Source: Phallusia mammillata (taxonomy: Eukaryota; Chordata; Ascidiacea; Phlebobranchia; Ascidiidae). Taken from it: 64,000 nucleotides of DNA. The notes below the pieces were generated by a model. The model saw only the letters and a program-made list of their open reading frames with translations. It had not been told where the DNA came from and did no database searches. Position numbers and translations under genes: made by a program. The stretch spans positions 1 through 64,000 of the forward strand of contig QLIY01000793.1 of NCBI GenBank assembly GCA_003260075.1, in the 5' to 3' direction. This document shows, piece after piece, positions 1 to 11,429 of the stretch; within the stretch, counting starts at the first letter, position 1, and each line of letters starts with the position of its first letter.

Positions 1-45
1 AAAAACAATATGTGTCCCCTTCAGGGAAGGGGACCCATAATTAAA
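1..45. repeat. End of a dispersed repeat shared with the 18-20 kb satellite block
   Basis: The first 45 bases contain a block around 'CTTCAGGGAAGGGGACCCAT' that recurs, nearly unchanged, at about 20428-20465. There it forms one edge of the roughly 125-bp tandem satellite. It is therefore the end of a dispersed repeat whose body lies off the left edge. The family is not identified. Confidence 0.6.
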
Positions 46-80
46 AACTGATCGGTTTAAGTGGATAAAACTTTTATTAC

Positions 81-3000
81 CTGTAAGTCCATAGCGGTTT
101 TGGGCACGCCTTTTAAAAATATCAGTCAGATCAACAAAATCGGCAGACTTCTGCAAGAGACAAAACACATTAGATCTAGTTTCTCAAGTCTTAAAAAATT
201 AATTGTAAACTTGATGTCTGAGCAAAACTACATTAACTACATTTAAAACTTCATTTCCTAATATATTTTCTCAGCTTTATTCAACTTTCACAGCCATTTT
301 GTTTTAGTAATGCTGCTATTCAAGTTTAGGTTTTTTGTCCTGACTTTAAAAAAACTTATTATGTAATATCTCTAAGCATACTGTTCGTAGAATAGTTTGT
401 TCCAGGTTAGATCCAGTATATGTTTCATTTCCACACACAAGAGCCACATTTCTAGTCCCTCTCCACGATGCATGTGTCCTTTCACAAACCGTTGACAACT
501 GGAAATAAAAAAGTATTTTAACTATAATTAAGTTAAGCAGTTTTTGCACAACAAAGGAAAGTAAACAGCTGAGCATTTTTGTGCACCAAAATAACTCACA
601 CAATTTGTTTAATCTTGCACTTAATTGCCAATGAAACAAGACCTAAGTTTTTTGTCGGAAAATTTACATGCCCTCTTCGATGACACTCCTGCTATTAAGG
701 CATTGCTTGGAATTTGGTTTTGGATTGAGCGATGTACATAAGTTTAGTTATATGTGTACTTACATAAAAGGAATGAGCCACACTTGATACTAGAAGTGAA
801 CTAGGAGTGGTCGGATGCCATGCAAAACCATTTATCCAATCACCATCCTAAACACAATACAAAAACATTTTTACAAACTAAAATAGTAAAAAGTATCTAC
901 ATGTTGGCTTTAAAAAGTTATTGAAAATAATAGAGTTTATGTAAAGCTTACATCATTTAATGTTATCATTGTTGTACGGATTTCATGAAAAAAATAACCA
1001 AAACAACTATGTACCACAAAGAGCCAAAACCAAAAAGCAGATGAAAAAACAAAACAAGAATAACAGCTTAATAAAAAAGCTTGATAAATTCTCCTATTGG
1101 ATATGACTTACCGGAAATTTAAGTGGGACATTTCTAACAGTGGGTCGACCTGAGTCTTGCGAAATAGTGTTGAGCATATCATAAATAAGCATAGAAGATT
1201 TGCAAGACACAATGGATTGATCAGATGCAGAAAACATGGATGCCAACATTCCACATCTTGAGCTATTCCATTCTATCTGGACAAAATCACACCAGTTACA
1301 TTTATTTGCTGTGTTAATTTTTACTTTCAAAGGTGTGGTAAATTTAGTTTCTATATTTGAAAATGTTAAAATTTGGGTTTCCCATTCCATAAAAGTATGC
1401 AGACAATTGGGCCTCTATTAAAAAGTAGGTGGCAAAATTCTAAACATATACAGATAATTCTTGTTATATGCGATCAAGTAGCCCACAAACTCCATTTAAT
1501 TGCATACTGAACCCTAAACCATAGCTTACAAATAGTTAAAAAAATATTTCAGGTAATGGCAAGAAAAAAAATACAAATTAAAGTTCGTCTTTACTTAGAA
1601 AACACAATAAAGCGATACCATGTAAGAACTTAAATAAAAAACAACTTGGTTTTTGTATAGATTTATGATATATACCTTTTTTATGTTGTGAGGGGCTTCC
1701 ACAGTGATCACAGGTTTCGAAAACAATCTCATGTCCCAAAATGCAACAATATTTTCACTAAATGAGGCAACACGATTTTCGAATGTTGGGTCAACACATA
1801 TACCATGTGTTGTCTACAAAATAAGAAACAGGTTTGTTTAGAAATTTACCAAGTGTGGGCATTTGACAAATCTATAACAGCTTGGCATTGGCTAACCACT
1901 GAGTTCAAAGCAAATCAGTTTGTAACAAAAATAGTTAAAGGACTACCTTGTGATTAACGACAGAAGCTTGCAGAGATAGTGGTAATCTGACATCAAACAG
2001 ACGAAGAGACTTCTTACTCATGCCAGCAAGAAGAAGTTTCGTTTCCGTTCCACCAGTCCATGTCAAAGAGTCACACGACTCAGCTGAACCATATTCAGCA
2101 ATAGGCCTGCAATAAAACAGATCTCATGAAACTATATTAGTATTTTCTTCATATGATCTCACTAATTTATACAGTATTGCATTTTGCTAAGTTTAGGTAA
2201 GCCCTCAAAACATAATTCACATAGAATTGGCAAGACTGTATTTGTCTTTTCTACATATGATCTCACTAATTTATGTTATTGCCTCTTGCTAATTTCAGGC
2301 AAGCATCCCCAAAACTTATTTCAAACAGAATCGACAGCTTCAAAACTTATTTCAAACAGAATTTGCAGCTTCACAAGCTTGTGATTTAACGGGAAAAATA
2401 AACCCATGCATTGAAAATTATAAGTGATTTAGTCAGGAATGGAATATAATCTGACCCAGACTCCTAGCAGTCTTAGGACACCAATTCTGACTCCTAAAAC
2501 TTTTCTCACACTATCTCATGGCTTTACTTAGAGCTTACATATAGTTGGGAGCAGTAGCAGCATCAATTGACACTCTACTATTTCTTTCCAATGACCCTTG
2601 ATAAACATCGAAGCTGGACTTTGCAAGAACATCCCAAACTGCAATGCAGCATTGCCTGTGAAACAAGAAAATATCATAAATCTATCCCATAAATTGTAAG
2701 TTTGCAAAAGCTAAACCATCAAACCACTATAAATGTTAGGAAATGGACTATTTCCTAATTAGGGAAATAGTATAAATACCTTCCATGTCTTTCTAACCCA
2801 ACAGCTAATAAGTTACGAAGAAATGGATTCCATGCCAAATCGCTGCAAGACTTCTGGTTTTTAGTTTGAAACTCTTTGACAGCCATGAGAGATGTTTTCT
2901 CCAATTCAATGCCTGTACTTCGAAGCAAAACCTTTCCATTTGTTTGTCCAAGAGCAATAATATTACTGTGCTCATCAAATGGGTGCCATTCCATACACTG

Positions 3001-3607
3001 AACAAATTTTAAATTGATTAAAACACCAAGTCATTCATCCTTATGAAGGTTCATCATAGTAGGCCAGGTATATTGAAGGCGTTTGCTGAATCAGCTGGTC
3101 TCCCAAGCATTTCCATATGGCAAGGCACAGGCTAGAAAAATCTAGCCTGCGGTGGGATTCGAACCCACGGCAGGAGTTTTTCCAGTAGTCACGCTCTACC
3201 AACTGAGCTACACAGGCTCAGTGGAGAAACCGAATCACAAGCACCATTGCCAGGTTCATTGTAGCCTTCATTGAGCAGGGATATTAAAGTTCGAAGTATA
3301 CTGTATTGCTGAAATGAACTCAATTATTTTTGGCAAAGAAAAATGCAACAACGTTTACAGTTAGGGGGGGGGGAAAGTATACTGTATTGCTGAAACGAAC
3401 TCAATTATTTTTGGCAAAGAAAAATGCAACAACGTTTACAGTTACCTTAACATCTTGATTTTCAACATCCTTTGTGAGAAACTTGGTTGTTTGTAGTTCA
3501 TTGAAGTTCGTATTGCCACCAGAAATACTGTTGATTTTATGAAAAGACACCCCATTTTGTGCGGTACAAAACACATCAGGATAGTGTTTGTTAAACTTAA
3601 CATTCAT
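81..3607 (-). CDS. MIOS: MIOS, WD40 subunit of GATOR2 (partial, runs off left edge)
   Basis: This is the WD40-repeat GATOR2 component that relays amino-acid sufficiency to mTORC1 at the lysosome. Nine coding exons are visible: 3446-3607, 2780-2997, 2539-2655, 1947-2106, 1676-1813, 1112-1276, 764-847, 382-498 and 81-150. All have GT-AG borders and the phases close. They give about 410 residues of the N-terminal beta-propeller. Diagnostic stretches, matched to vertebrate MIOS from memory, include 'ALGQTNGKVLL', 'DLAWNP', 'LLLAGMSKKSLRLFDVR', 'NRVASF' followed by 'FWDMR', 'FAWHPTTPSS' and 'RRAQNRYGLTG'. The last aligns to the region just after the propeller. The start is the methionine at 3607, which leaves an N-terminus the same length as in vertebrates. 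The alpha-solenoid and C-terminal RING/zinc part must lie left of the window. Intron 1 carries a SINE and a poly-G join that duplicates the end of exon 1. Confidence 0.9.
2130..2380. repeat. Short imperfect tandem repeat in a MIOS intron
   Basis: The phrase 'ATATGATCTCACTAATTTAT' occurs at about 2152 and again about 100 bases later. A unit around 'AAACTTATTTCAAACAGAAT' is repeated twice near 2320-2365. It is intronic and open in one frame only by chance. Confidence 0.6.
3030..3217 (-). repeat. tRNA-derived SINE in MIOS intron 1
   Basis: On the minus strand, 3145-3217 forms a tRNA-like head. It has a 7-bp acceptor stem (GCCTGTG pairing with CGCAGGC, one G-U), a good D-arm (GCTC/GAGC, an A-box), and a perfect T-arm with GGTTCGAAT (B-box). 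The anticodon arm does not pair, so this is not a functional tRNA. Downstream, toward 3030, follows a non-tRNA body containing 'CCATATGGAAATGCTTGG'. The same head-and-body arrangement recurs at 23750-24150, which makes it a dispersed pol III SINE family. Confidence 0.75.
3364..3450. other. Poly-G join with duplicated flank
   Basis: A run of 10 G is followed by a near copy of the sequence just upstream (3296-3362), including the last bases of MIOS exon 1. The intact exon border is at 3446. It is best explained as an assembly join of two overlapping or allelic pieces. Confidence 0.7.
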
Positions 3608-4494
3608 GGTGTTTGATATAAATCTAAATAAGTGAAAATAGGGTACAGAGTTCACGAAGGTAAAAATATTAGGGAAGAAACAAGGCTAAAGTTTCGCTAA
3701 GTAAAATGCTGCAACCAAAAGTCTATGCAGTACAACAAAATATTCTTGTTAATCTGGTTTCTAAAATGTGGACAAGACAGAAACGCCTAGTAAGCAAACC
3801 AAAGCAGTTATCAAGCTTATAAGTTATAACATTAAGATAAACTGGGGTCAATTTTTTGCATTGTAATCTGTTTACAATAAAGGTACTGATCTGAAACTAG
3901 TATAATTAAGGTATTTTCGTTTGTTAGTAGAACTACAAAAGATTATACAGCAACATGCAATCGTAGGCAATGAATTTAGAACAGTTTTTGTTGTTTAATA
4001 AGAAACCAAAGTTGTTTACTAGTATAAGTAAGTTACGTTTACTTTCACTACGTTGGTTCACATGGGGTCACGCATGGCCAGTCATGAAGCCGGGCCAATC
4101 ATGTGCGATTGTGCAGCGTACCGTAACCATGATCATTTGTTGTTTTCATTTTTGTTGTTGTGATTCATTTTGTGACTCAGCATAGGTATTTGCGTTGTTT
4201 TTTGTTCCATAGATACTGAAAATCTTAACTTTATTTTTTATATAACTTGACAGAAGCTCAATGCTACCAGCTTTGTAGGTGGTTAACAGTTTTTTCATGC
4301 ATTTTGCAGTCCTCATTGTAACAAAAAGTGCCATTGAAAGTGAAACTATATAACAAAAGTAAGTCTAAAACTAACCAAGTGTTCGTTGTCTGTGTGTACC
4401 TTGTAAACATGGTGTTATTAACTATATTTATTAACTATAAACTGTTAAAGTAAGTATGTTTGCCTCTTGTAAAGTTTTGTGTGTGTTTCAGTAA
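3608..4494. promoter_or_regulatory. Shared 0.9-kb spacer between divergent MIOS and TMEM128
   Basis: The start codons of MIOS (minus) and TMEM128 (plus) lie 887 bases apart, head to head, so this spacer must hold both promoters. Directly before the TMEM128 ATG is a pyrimidine/G-rich stretch ending in TTTCAG, a strong 3' splice site. TMEM128 mRNA therefore probably begins with either a 5'-UTR intron or a trans-spliced leader, the latter being common in tunicates. No other gene is seen. Confidence 0.45.
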
Positions 4495-5359
4495 ATGGAT
4501 TCAAAGAAAATTGAAAGAAAGCATGACAATCAACCTGTTTCATCTATTGGTTTTGATACCATTACCTGGATTATTTTGTCAGCTGTAACTTTGTACTACA
4601 CAGATATTGTAAATGCCTTAAAAGTGGACCATCGCATCAGTGGGTTAGTTAAACGAAAAGTTATAGGCATGTGTTTTGCTATTAACTTTAAACATTTACT
4701 CTATCAGTCTATAAGCAGTGGTGGGATTCAAATCTTTTGTCAGCCAGTTCTATCACAAAAGTTATATTTTTCAGCCGGTTCTGTTACAAAAATTCCATTG
4801 ACAGTAACCAGTAATGCTAACCAGTTTGCTGATCTCATAAAATTTCGGCCGAATCCCACCACTGTCTATAAGCAGGATCAGATTTTTTCACATGACGGTT
4901 GTAGGTTTAAACCATATTAAGTTGTTAATGTGTGACAGGTCAATCTTGTCTTTTTGTTTGGTGGTGAATAATAGTTTGTGTTTCTTCAGGTACTTCTTAC
5001 ACCTAGCTGTAATTTCAAGCATCATTGCATTTTCAATTGGTTTATATTTTATTGTTTGGGTCAGTATGGTAAAAGGTGTCCATTCAGATGATTGGGAAAC
5101 ATATGTGCCTTTTGGAATACCAATTGCCACTGGTAGTGGTGTTTCTGCAGGCATCTGGTAAGAAATGAAAATGTCTGGTTTAACAAACAACAGATTTTTC
5201 TGATTTTTTTTCTGTTACAGCTGGACTATAGCTCTTTGGGGTGTCTATGGAATTAAGAGCCCAATTATAGTCTTTATTTTGTTCATGGGATTCGTAATGA
5301 CTGTTTCTATTATTCCTAGCTGGTCAGAAGAAAAGCCAACTCCAAAAAAAACTCAATAA
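4495..5359 (+). CDS. TMEM128: TMEM128, four-pass membrane protein
   Basis: Three exons, 4495-4643, 4990-5157 and 5221-5359, join in phase to give 151 residues, close to the vertebrate length of about 165. The protein has a short basic N-terminus and then four hydrophobic segments, starting at 'TITWIILSAVTLYYTDIV', 'LAVISSIIAFSIGLYFIVWV', 'FGIPIATGSGVSAGICWTIA' and 'SPIIVFILFMGFVMTV'. The motifs 'AGIC' followed by 'IALWGV', and 'FMGFVM', match vertebrate TMEM128, a membrane protein of uncharacterised biochemical role. The ATG lies three bases after a 3' splice-like CAG. Intron 1 contains a complete hAT-type miniature element. The gene ends 331 bases from the end of ERGIC1, tail to tail. Confidence 0.9.
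4716..4864. mobile_element. 149-bp hAT-type MITE in TMEM128 intron 1
   Basis: The element has 14-bp terminal inverted repeats, CAGTGGTGGGATTC and GAATCCCACCACTG. It is flanked by perfect 8-bp target duplications, TCTATAAG at 4708-4715 and 4865-4872. The CAGTGG terminus and 8-bp duplication are hallmarks of the hAT superfamily. It has no coding capacity, so it is non-autonomous. Confidence 0.92.
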
Positions 5360-5690
5360 CCCTTCTTCAACTTAACTTTTTTCATTCTACAGTCACTTGC
5401 AACGTATTGACAATTGTATTTTTATGTCATTTCAAATGTAAAAATGCAAAAATATATAACATAAACATACTTATGCAAGCTTAAAAAACTAGCTTTTTGT
5501 TAAATCTGTACAGAATGGTATATGACATCAATTTATAAATTGCGACTACAATTTCACAACATAAAAAAGGCATTTGTTCAGAACTGCGGTACACACTGCA
5601 TGTTTTTCATACTACATGTTCATGACTGTGACAGTTTTCAACATTTGTAAGCAATTTCCTAACACTGTACTGCATTTTCATCAACTAAAA

Positions 5691-8656
5691 TCAGGACAGT
5701 TTTCCAAGCGAGAATTTCTTGTACATTTCAGTAGCAGAAAATATCATTGAGTCAATAATTCCAGCAACTGTAAAAGTACCTCCAATGATAGCACACACCT
5801 TTAAAAATAACATTTAAATCATTAGTATGGACCAAATTACTTATTGTACAACATTGCCTTATGTGTTTATGGATGTAAATGTCTTTTACATGTTTCTATG
5901 CTTTTTTACTTGCTTCAAATTATTTGAAATTGTTTTATTTGTCCATTCTTTCTTATAACATGACCACCTTACACATTTTTCACATATATATATTGCCTAC
6001 CATTGTTATAAAGTGGTAAAATGGCTGTCTTCTTTCTGTGTACTTCACAGTTATTGGAGTGAGCTCATATCGAAACCAAACAGCAGGCATTACCCGTTGT
6101 CCATGTCCATATGCAATGTAATCCTGTAAAGAAAAACTATCGACTTAAAAAGGTTAACAGAGGGAACCAATTGGTGTAGAAAATCTAGCTCCATACATGT
6201 TTAAAATCTGTTGACAATCTCTTTCTACATTCCAAAGGCTCTGCCTTTTCAACTTCTTGGGTTGTGTCACATTTATATTATGCACTAAAGCTATTTGTAT
6301 GTAGAACATTTAACTTTATTTTTTCTACAAATAGGGTTGTTTTTGAAACAAAACATATTTCTTTTACTTTAATTTAATCCATTTTGAAACATTAATTTTA
6401 ACCCATTTTGAGCAAAGTTACAAACTAGTAAAATATCATAAAAGCACATGACAACATTTTTTAAATATCTGTAGAAAAACAAATTGCACCTTATATGCAT
6501 GTGTGTATTGATACATGTAGTGTGTTTTGCCATTTATGGTTTCGTAAACTGTTGGTACGATCTTCATTACATAGTCATGGGAAGAGAGAGCTGTGAACAA
6601 AATTCACTAGTGTTTGAGCATTAGTTCCATTCTTAGCAAAATCACAAATATATCTTACGATGTTTTCCTTGTGTGTTTTTTCCTTCAAGGGCATTGAATG
6701 CAGTTGCCTGCACTTTGGGTACCTAGAAAACAAATATAGAAAGTTTTACAAAATGTTAAGTTGGATAAGCAAGAGAAGGATGACAACATTAAAGATTTAT
6801 CACAGAGAGACTGGATAGCATGCAGCAGGCTTGAACAACCTACAACTAAAGTTTTGTGAACAAACATGGCCAAGTGATTATTGCATCTGCTTCGTGTTAA
6901 CTAGGTTGTTGGGTCTAATCCTGTCTAACCACATACTAAGGATAAAAAACAAGTAAAACCCAGTTTTAGATTAGTAAAACGTATCAATACATACATTATA
7001 AAGGTTGCATTGTCTGACAATTACAAAAAGGAGGTGTTAACCTATTTTTTTGTCATCACATGCATTGTTCTTTCATCACATGTTTGCATACCTCCTGCCT
7101 GTCTCCTATCCACAGTTCTTTGATTTCATGGGTCATGTCAGGGTTGGTAGGTTGCTTCGCAGAACTGTGGGTCGACACATGAAAATTTCCAGGTACCTTA
7201 ACAAACACATAAAAACTGATTCAAACCAACCTAGCACATCCTTAAAATACAACTCTATCAACTATATATATGTTCACAATTTAGGTTAGGATTGATGTAA
7301 TGGCTGGGCAACAGTTTTTACAATGTCTGATACACAAAGAAAAGAAAAGAGGATATATATAAAGGCAGAACAGCAAGCATAAACAAGTGACATACACTTT
7401 AATTGCACTATTTTAAATAGAAATAGATGTCCAGGACAAAATAGACATAGATAGTGTAATATCTTTAAATGTATGAATCTGTACCTTGTTGATGTTGAAT
7501 CGTGATGTGAACAAGCATCCTTCCCCTTGATTAATTGGAACTTTGTCAGTGTTTTCCACTAAACCAACCTCATGACGTCCCATTGAATCTTGGATATCCA
7601 TTCCCAAGTCTATTGAAACAATGAATATATTTTTTCAATTGAATATACAACCAATATCCTAAAACACAATGATGAAGCGCAATGATTCATATGCTTGATG
7701 TACACTACAAAAATTAGCAGGTAAACAAATATATTGTTGTTGACTTGATGACTATTAAATTAAACTTAATATTAAACTTTTTTCATAAGGATTAATATGA
7801 TATATATAATGTTATCGATAACAATTAGGCACAATATATACCACTTACATTCACATGGCATCTTGGGAAGGTTGATAATAATTCGAACTGGGATTTTGTC
7901 CCCTGCTTGTGGGTCATCAACATACAACTCACTCACCCTGTGCGCAAAAATATTGATATGTTATATATATATATATTAGTAGATCATAAATCCATTAGGG
8001 ACTATTTTAAAACTTTTATGTTACTACTGAGCAATATTAATCCTGTTTATATTTTTCAGTTTACTGTTGCATATTAAGAATAAGATAATGAAACACTAAG
8101 GATATTCAGAGGGAGTAGGCTGATCAGTAAGTTAACTACGGAAATTTGTTTACATGCACCTTGATGCAACAAACATAATAACACATTATGGTAACAACAC
8201 TGTATGAAAGGTTTTATAAAGCTGCTACTTACACTTCAACATTGATAAAACTTAGCAGTTCCGATGCAAGTAGAAATAAAATAAAGGAACTGCATCCCAA
8301 CGAAACTGAAAAAGGATGTGAACATTTATTTAAATGATCTCATAACTGATATTGTGCAATTTAAATACTAACAACTACTTCAAAATACGCCACAATCTGA
8401 TGCAGATAATAAGAAGTATATATTTAATGTACAGGAACAGAATATTAAAGTAACTAACATTGCAACTACAACTAATAAAAAACAGACGTTTTCTCACTTG
8501 CTGCGCCAGTTGTTGTTGGTTGTGTCAAATCTTTTGGAACTTTACGGTAAATATCGAATCTGCAAAACAATAACAAAGATTGTCTTGTAAACTAGGCTTT
8601 AGACAACTGAACTTGCAAACTGTAACAATTACTTACCTCCGGATATCAAAAACCAT
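5691..8656 (-). CDS. ERGIC1: ERGIC1 (ERGIC-32), early secretory pathway cargo-cycling membrane protein
   Basis: The product cycles between ER, ERGIC and cis-Golgi with ERGIC2/3. Ten exons have GT-AG borders and consistent phases: 8637-8656, 8498-8559, 8233-8305, 7849-7937, 7485-7609, 7092-7196, 6659-6722, 6490-6590, 6001-6123 and 5691-5798. They give 289 residues; the human protein has 290. The N-terminus begins 'MVFDIRRFDIYRKVPKDLTQ'. The first membrane helix is in exon 3. The lumenal part includes 'MDIQDSMGRHEVG' and 'VPGNFHVSTHS'. The second helix is in the last exon, with 'VCAIIGGTFTVAGI', followed by a short cytosolic tail ending LGKLS. All are characteristic of ERGIC1. The gene is intact. 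Confidence 0.96.
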
Positions 8657-11338
8657 CTTAAAGTTGACGTTTTAATCTCAAAAGCAGCTACTGCGCCAAA
8701 TAAAAAATAATTTACTAACGATCTACGACTTTTTACGAAGCGTATGTTTTATCATGTAGCATATGCAGTCCAGAGATCGTTTCGTTTTCCGGTGATAGAT
8801 AGGAAAAACGACACGTGTGCCCTTTGAAAAGCGAGCAAACGAAAAACAACCTGTGCAGCCGGTCGCAGCAATAAGACGTATTCTATTTCTGCTTTTCAGA
8901 TACGTGTCAGTGCCGCGAGGTACGCAGCGAAGCGTAAAAGGCGGTGGACTGCGGGGGGAAACACCGACTTGTTATTGTTTATTAATTACCCACTTTAAAA
9001 GCGAAGGGGAGGGGCGTTTTGACAAACGAAGACTATTCAGTTCTTTGATGTCAGATCCAGTTGTTTGTGTGCTTCATCCACTAAAAATTAACACACTACA
9101 TTAACATAAAGGCAAGTTTTCTTCTGCACACAAATAGTCTTCTTTGTTTCTTTTTTAAAAACGTTGGCACAACAATGAGCTATAATGAGCCTGTTCAGGT
9201 TTTGTTTGATTGCCGGCAAAATCGCTCAAGCTTTGTGCTTATGGTGGAGACTGAATTAGAACGCACAAACTTTGGAGCACAAAGCAATCATCAGCTACAT
9301 AAAATCACTGTGTTCCCTGCAGGCTACTACAAATACGCTTTGCTAAAAAAGCGTTTTAGTTGCTTGTGCTATAACTGACAACGTGAACAAATACAGTACC
9401 TGGAATAAACATATCAATCAAATCTGGTTACAAAAAATACATTTAAAAAGTTTTTCAAAGGCAAAAAAGGATAAATATCGCACATTTTATTCATGTATCC
9501 AGAGGGTTTTTGGACAGAATATGTCTGTGTCCGAAGAATTTGCAGTTAAAAGTGAATTTAAAAAGATTTGATGCAAGGACATTGTGTCACCGCATGTTTT
9601 TGCTGATATAATTTTGTGAGGTTAGTAAGCAAAAGCAAGCCCACAATATACAGCACGTGACAATAGCGTCGACAACGTAGACATCGGAACATATAGAAGC
9701 ATCGACTAACCACGCCAAAACATTAAACGTGTTGATCGAATAAACCAGTCAAAAATTGGGGAAACAAAGGGCCCGATTTGGACAAAATTCTAGAAAAAAA
9801 AAACTGTTATTCTAAACTGACTTATTTGAAAAAAACGACAACATGTAGTAAGATTTGAGTGTTTGCATGGCTAATATCTATTGGACAACAATGCAGTTGA
9901 TTTCAGGTGGAATGCACAGAACATTGCTCAAAAGTTGCATAGCGCATATTGTTAAAATGATGCATGGATGTTCGTATGTGATATATGCCGACATTGTTTG
10001 TTTTTAATCCACGTTTAATGAAGGCGCCAAAAATGCTACATAATGTATCCAAATTACGTTAAAACGAGTGATTGTTTTATGGTAATACATAGTCTTTTGT
10101 GTTTGGTTAGGATGAAAGTTTTGCTTAAAACTAAAAAATAATGACAAATACGACAAAAGTGTGTTCGTCTTACATATGAAAGTGCAGTAATAAAGTTTGG
10201 CAAAAAGATGAAAAAGGAAAAGAAAACCACGGTTTTTACATAAAATCCAATGATTTTACAACTACATTTCCATAATTAACATGTTTTTTGAAGGAAAGTT
10301 GACCAATTAGATGTTAGAACGTGGCAGATGGCTTTGAGTCCAAATAAACATGATATCATTTCAATTTTGGGTTAAAACAACTTTTGGAAATGACAATAAA
10401 CTATTTTCGTAGAAGAAATATACACAAAGAAATGTGGAAGTAAACGGAACGAACTGGCATATTGCGTAACAAGGCGTATATGTAATCGACGTTCTACCTT
10501 TTACCCTGTAATAAAACAACACAGAATACATTAAGCGCAACACATACTTCTACAATAGCGACTTCACACAACAACAACAAACTACAAACACCCTTAAATT
10601 GACTGCATTTCGCGGACAAGCTAAAACATTATTACACCTATATATGCGATATCATCAACCTCCCAAGGTCTTGGGTGGCTTGTTGCTAAATATATCATAA
10701 AAAGTCGGAATTGGTTAGTTAAATGTTTTGTAAATTACATTTAACTTAGGATGGGATGAACCAAAAATAAAACGCTTCTTCTTGGAAAGAATTTGATTTT
10801 TATGTCACATAAAGACACCTAGTGACGAGTTCACGGTATGCCCCAGCCCAGCCTATCCTATCATTAAACGCTAGTTGGGCACAATCTGTATTATAGCATA
10901 AAGCAAAACAAACAATATGTTCTTGTTGTGGCAAGGCTGATAATCAAATATGTTGATACAATTACGGTTTGTTATAATGCTGATTATACAATACATGCCG
11001 TAAGAGTCAAAAATGTTAAGAAAGGCAGTGTTGTGTCTAAAAAGTCAGCATATGAGAGCAAAGAAGATGCTGAAGCTCTAGATATAAATTGCGGTAACGA
11101 TAGAAGGATAGCCCCGAAAAAAACACATGTATAACGGGAAAGCATATGGGAAAGAAAAAGCTGACGAACATATTTGTATGTTGTTTCAACACAATAAAAT
11201 CAAAAATAAGAGTAACAAACAAGTATAATGGAACAATTTGTTGAAAGCAGAAAAGACTTGAAAGTTGGAAGCATAAATCAAAAGTTAACTTTGCTTAGTA
11301 TTTCCAAGCTCCTTAGCAACAGAAGTTTTTAAAAAATG
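8657..11338. other. Intergenic region between ERGIC1 and the ADAM gene
   Basis: About 2.7 kb between the ERGIC1 start and the ADAM 3' end. It must contain the ERGIC1 promoter and the ADAM transcription end. Several short open frames exist (for example 8817-9104 and 9175-9378, plus strand), but none shows a recognisable domain. The 9175 frame starts after a T-rich stretch and could be a small unknown gene. I cannot support it. Confidence 0.5.
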
Positions 11339-11344
11339 TTTATT
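11339..11344 (-). terminator. Candidate polyadenylation signal of the ADAM gene
   Basis: AATAAA on the minus strand lies about 85 bases past the ADAM stop codon at 11430, in A/T-rich sequence. The position suits the end of the last exon. This is inferred from the motif alone. Confidence 0.5.
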
Positions 11345-11429
11345 AGCTAAATTTCCATTCCACTTGACTTTAAAGTCCGGATTTCTTGACACCCGGGAAA
11401 GCAAATCATACAAAACTTGCTCGTATATT

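Noticed and set aside
3145-3217. Possible tRNA gene
   Set aside because: Acceptor, D and T arms are good but the anticodon arm does not pair and a SINE body follows; a second truncated copy exists at 23.75 kb.
8817-9571. Three short plus-strand frames upstream of ERGIC1
   Set aside because: No domain, no convincing splice sites, and composition like the surrounding intergenic DNA.
10928-11134. 68-codon plus-strand frame with K-rich tail
   Set aside because: No recognisable motif; lies beyond the ADAM 3' end in A/T-rich DNA.
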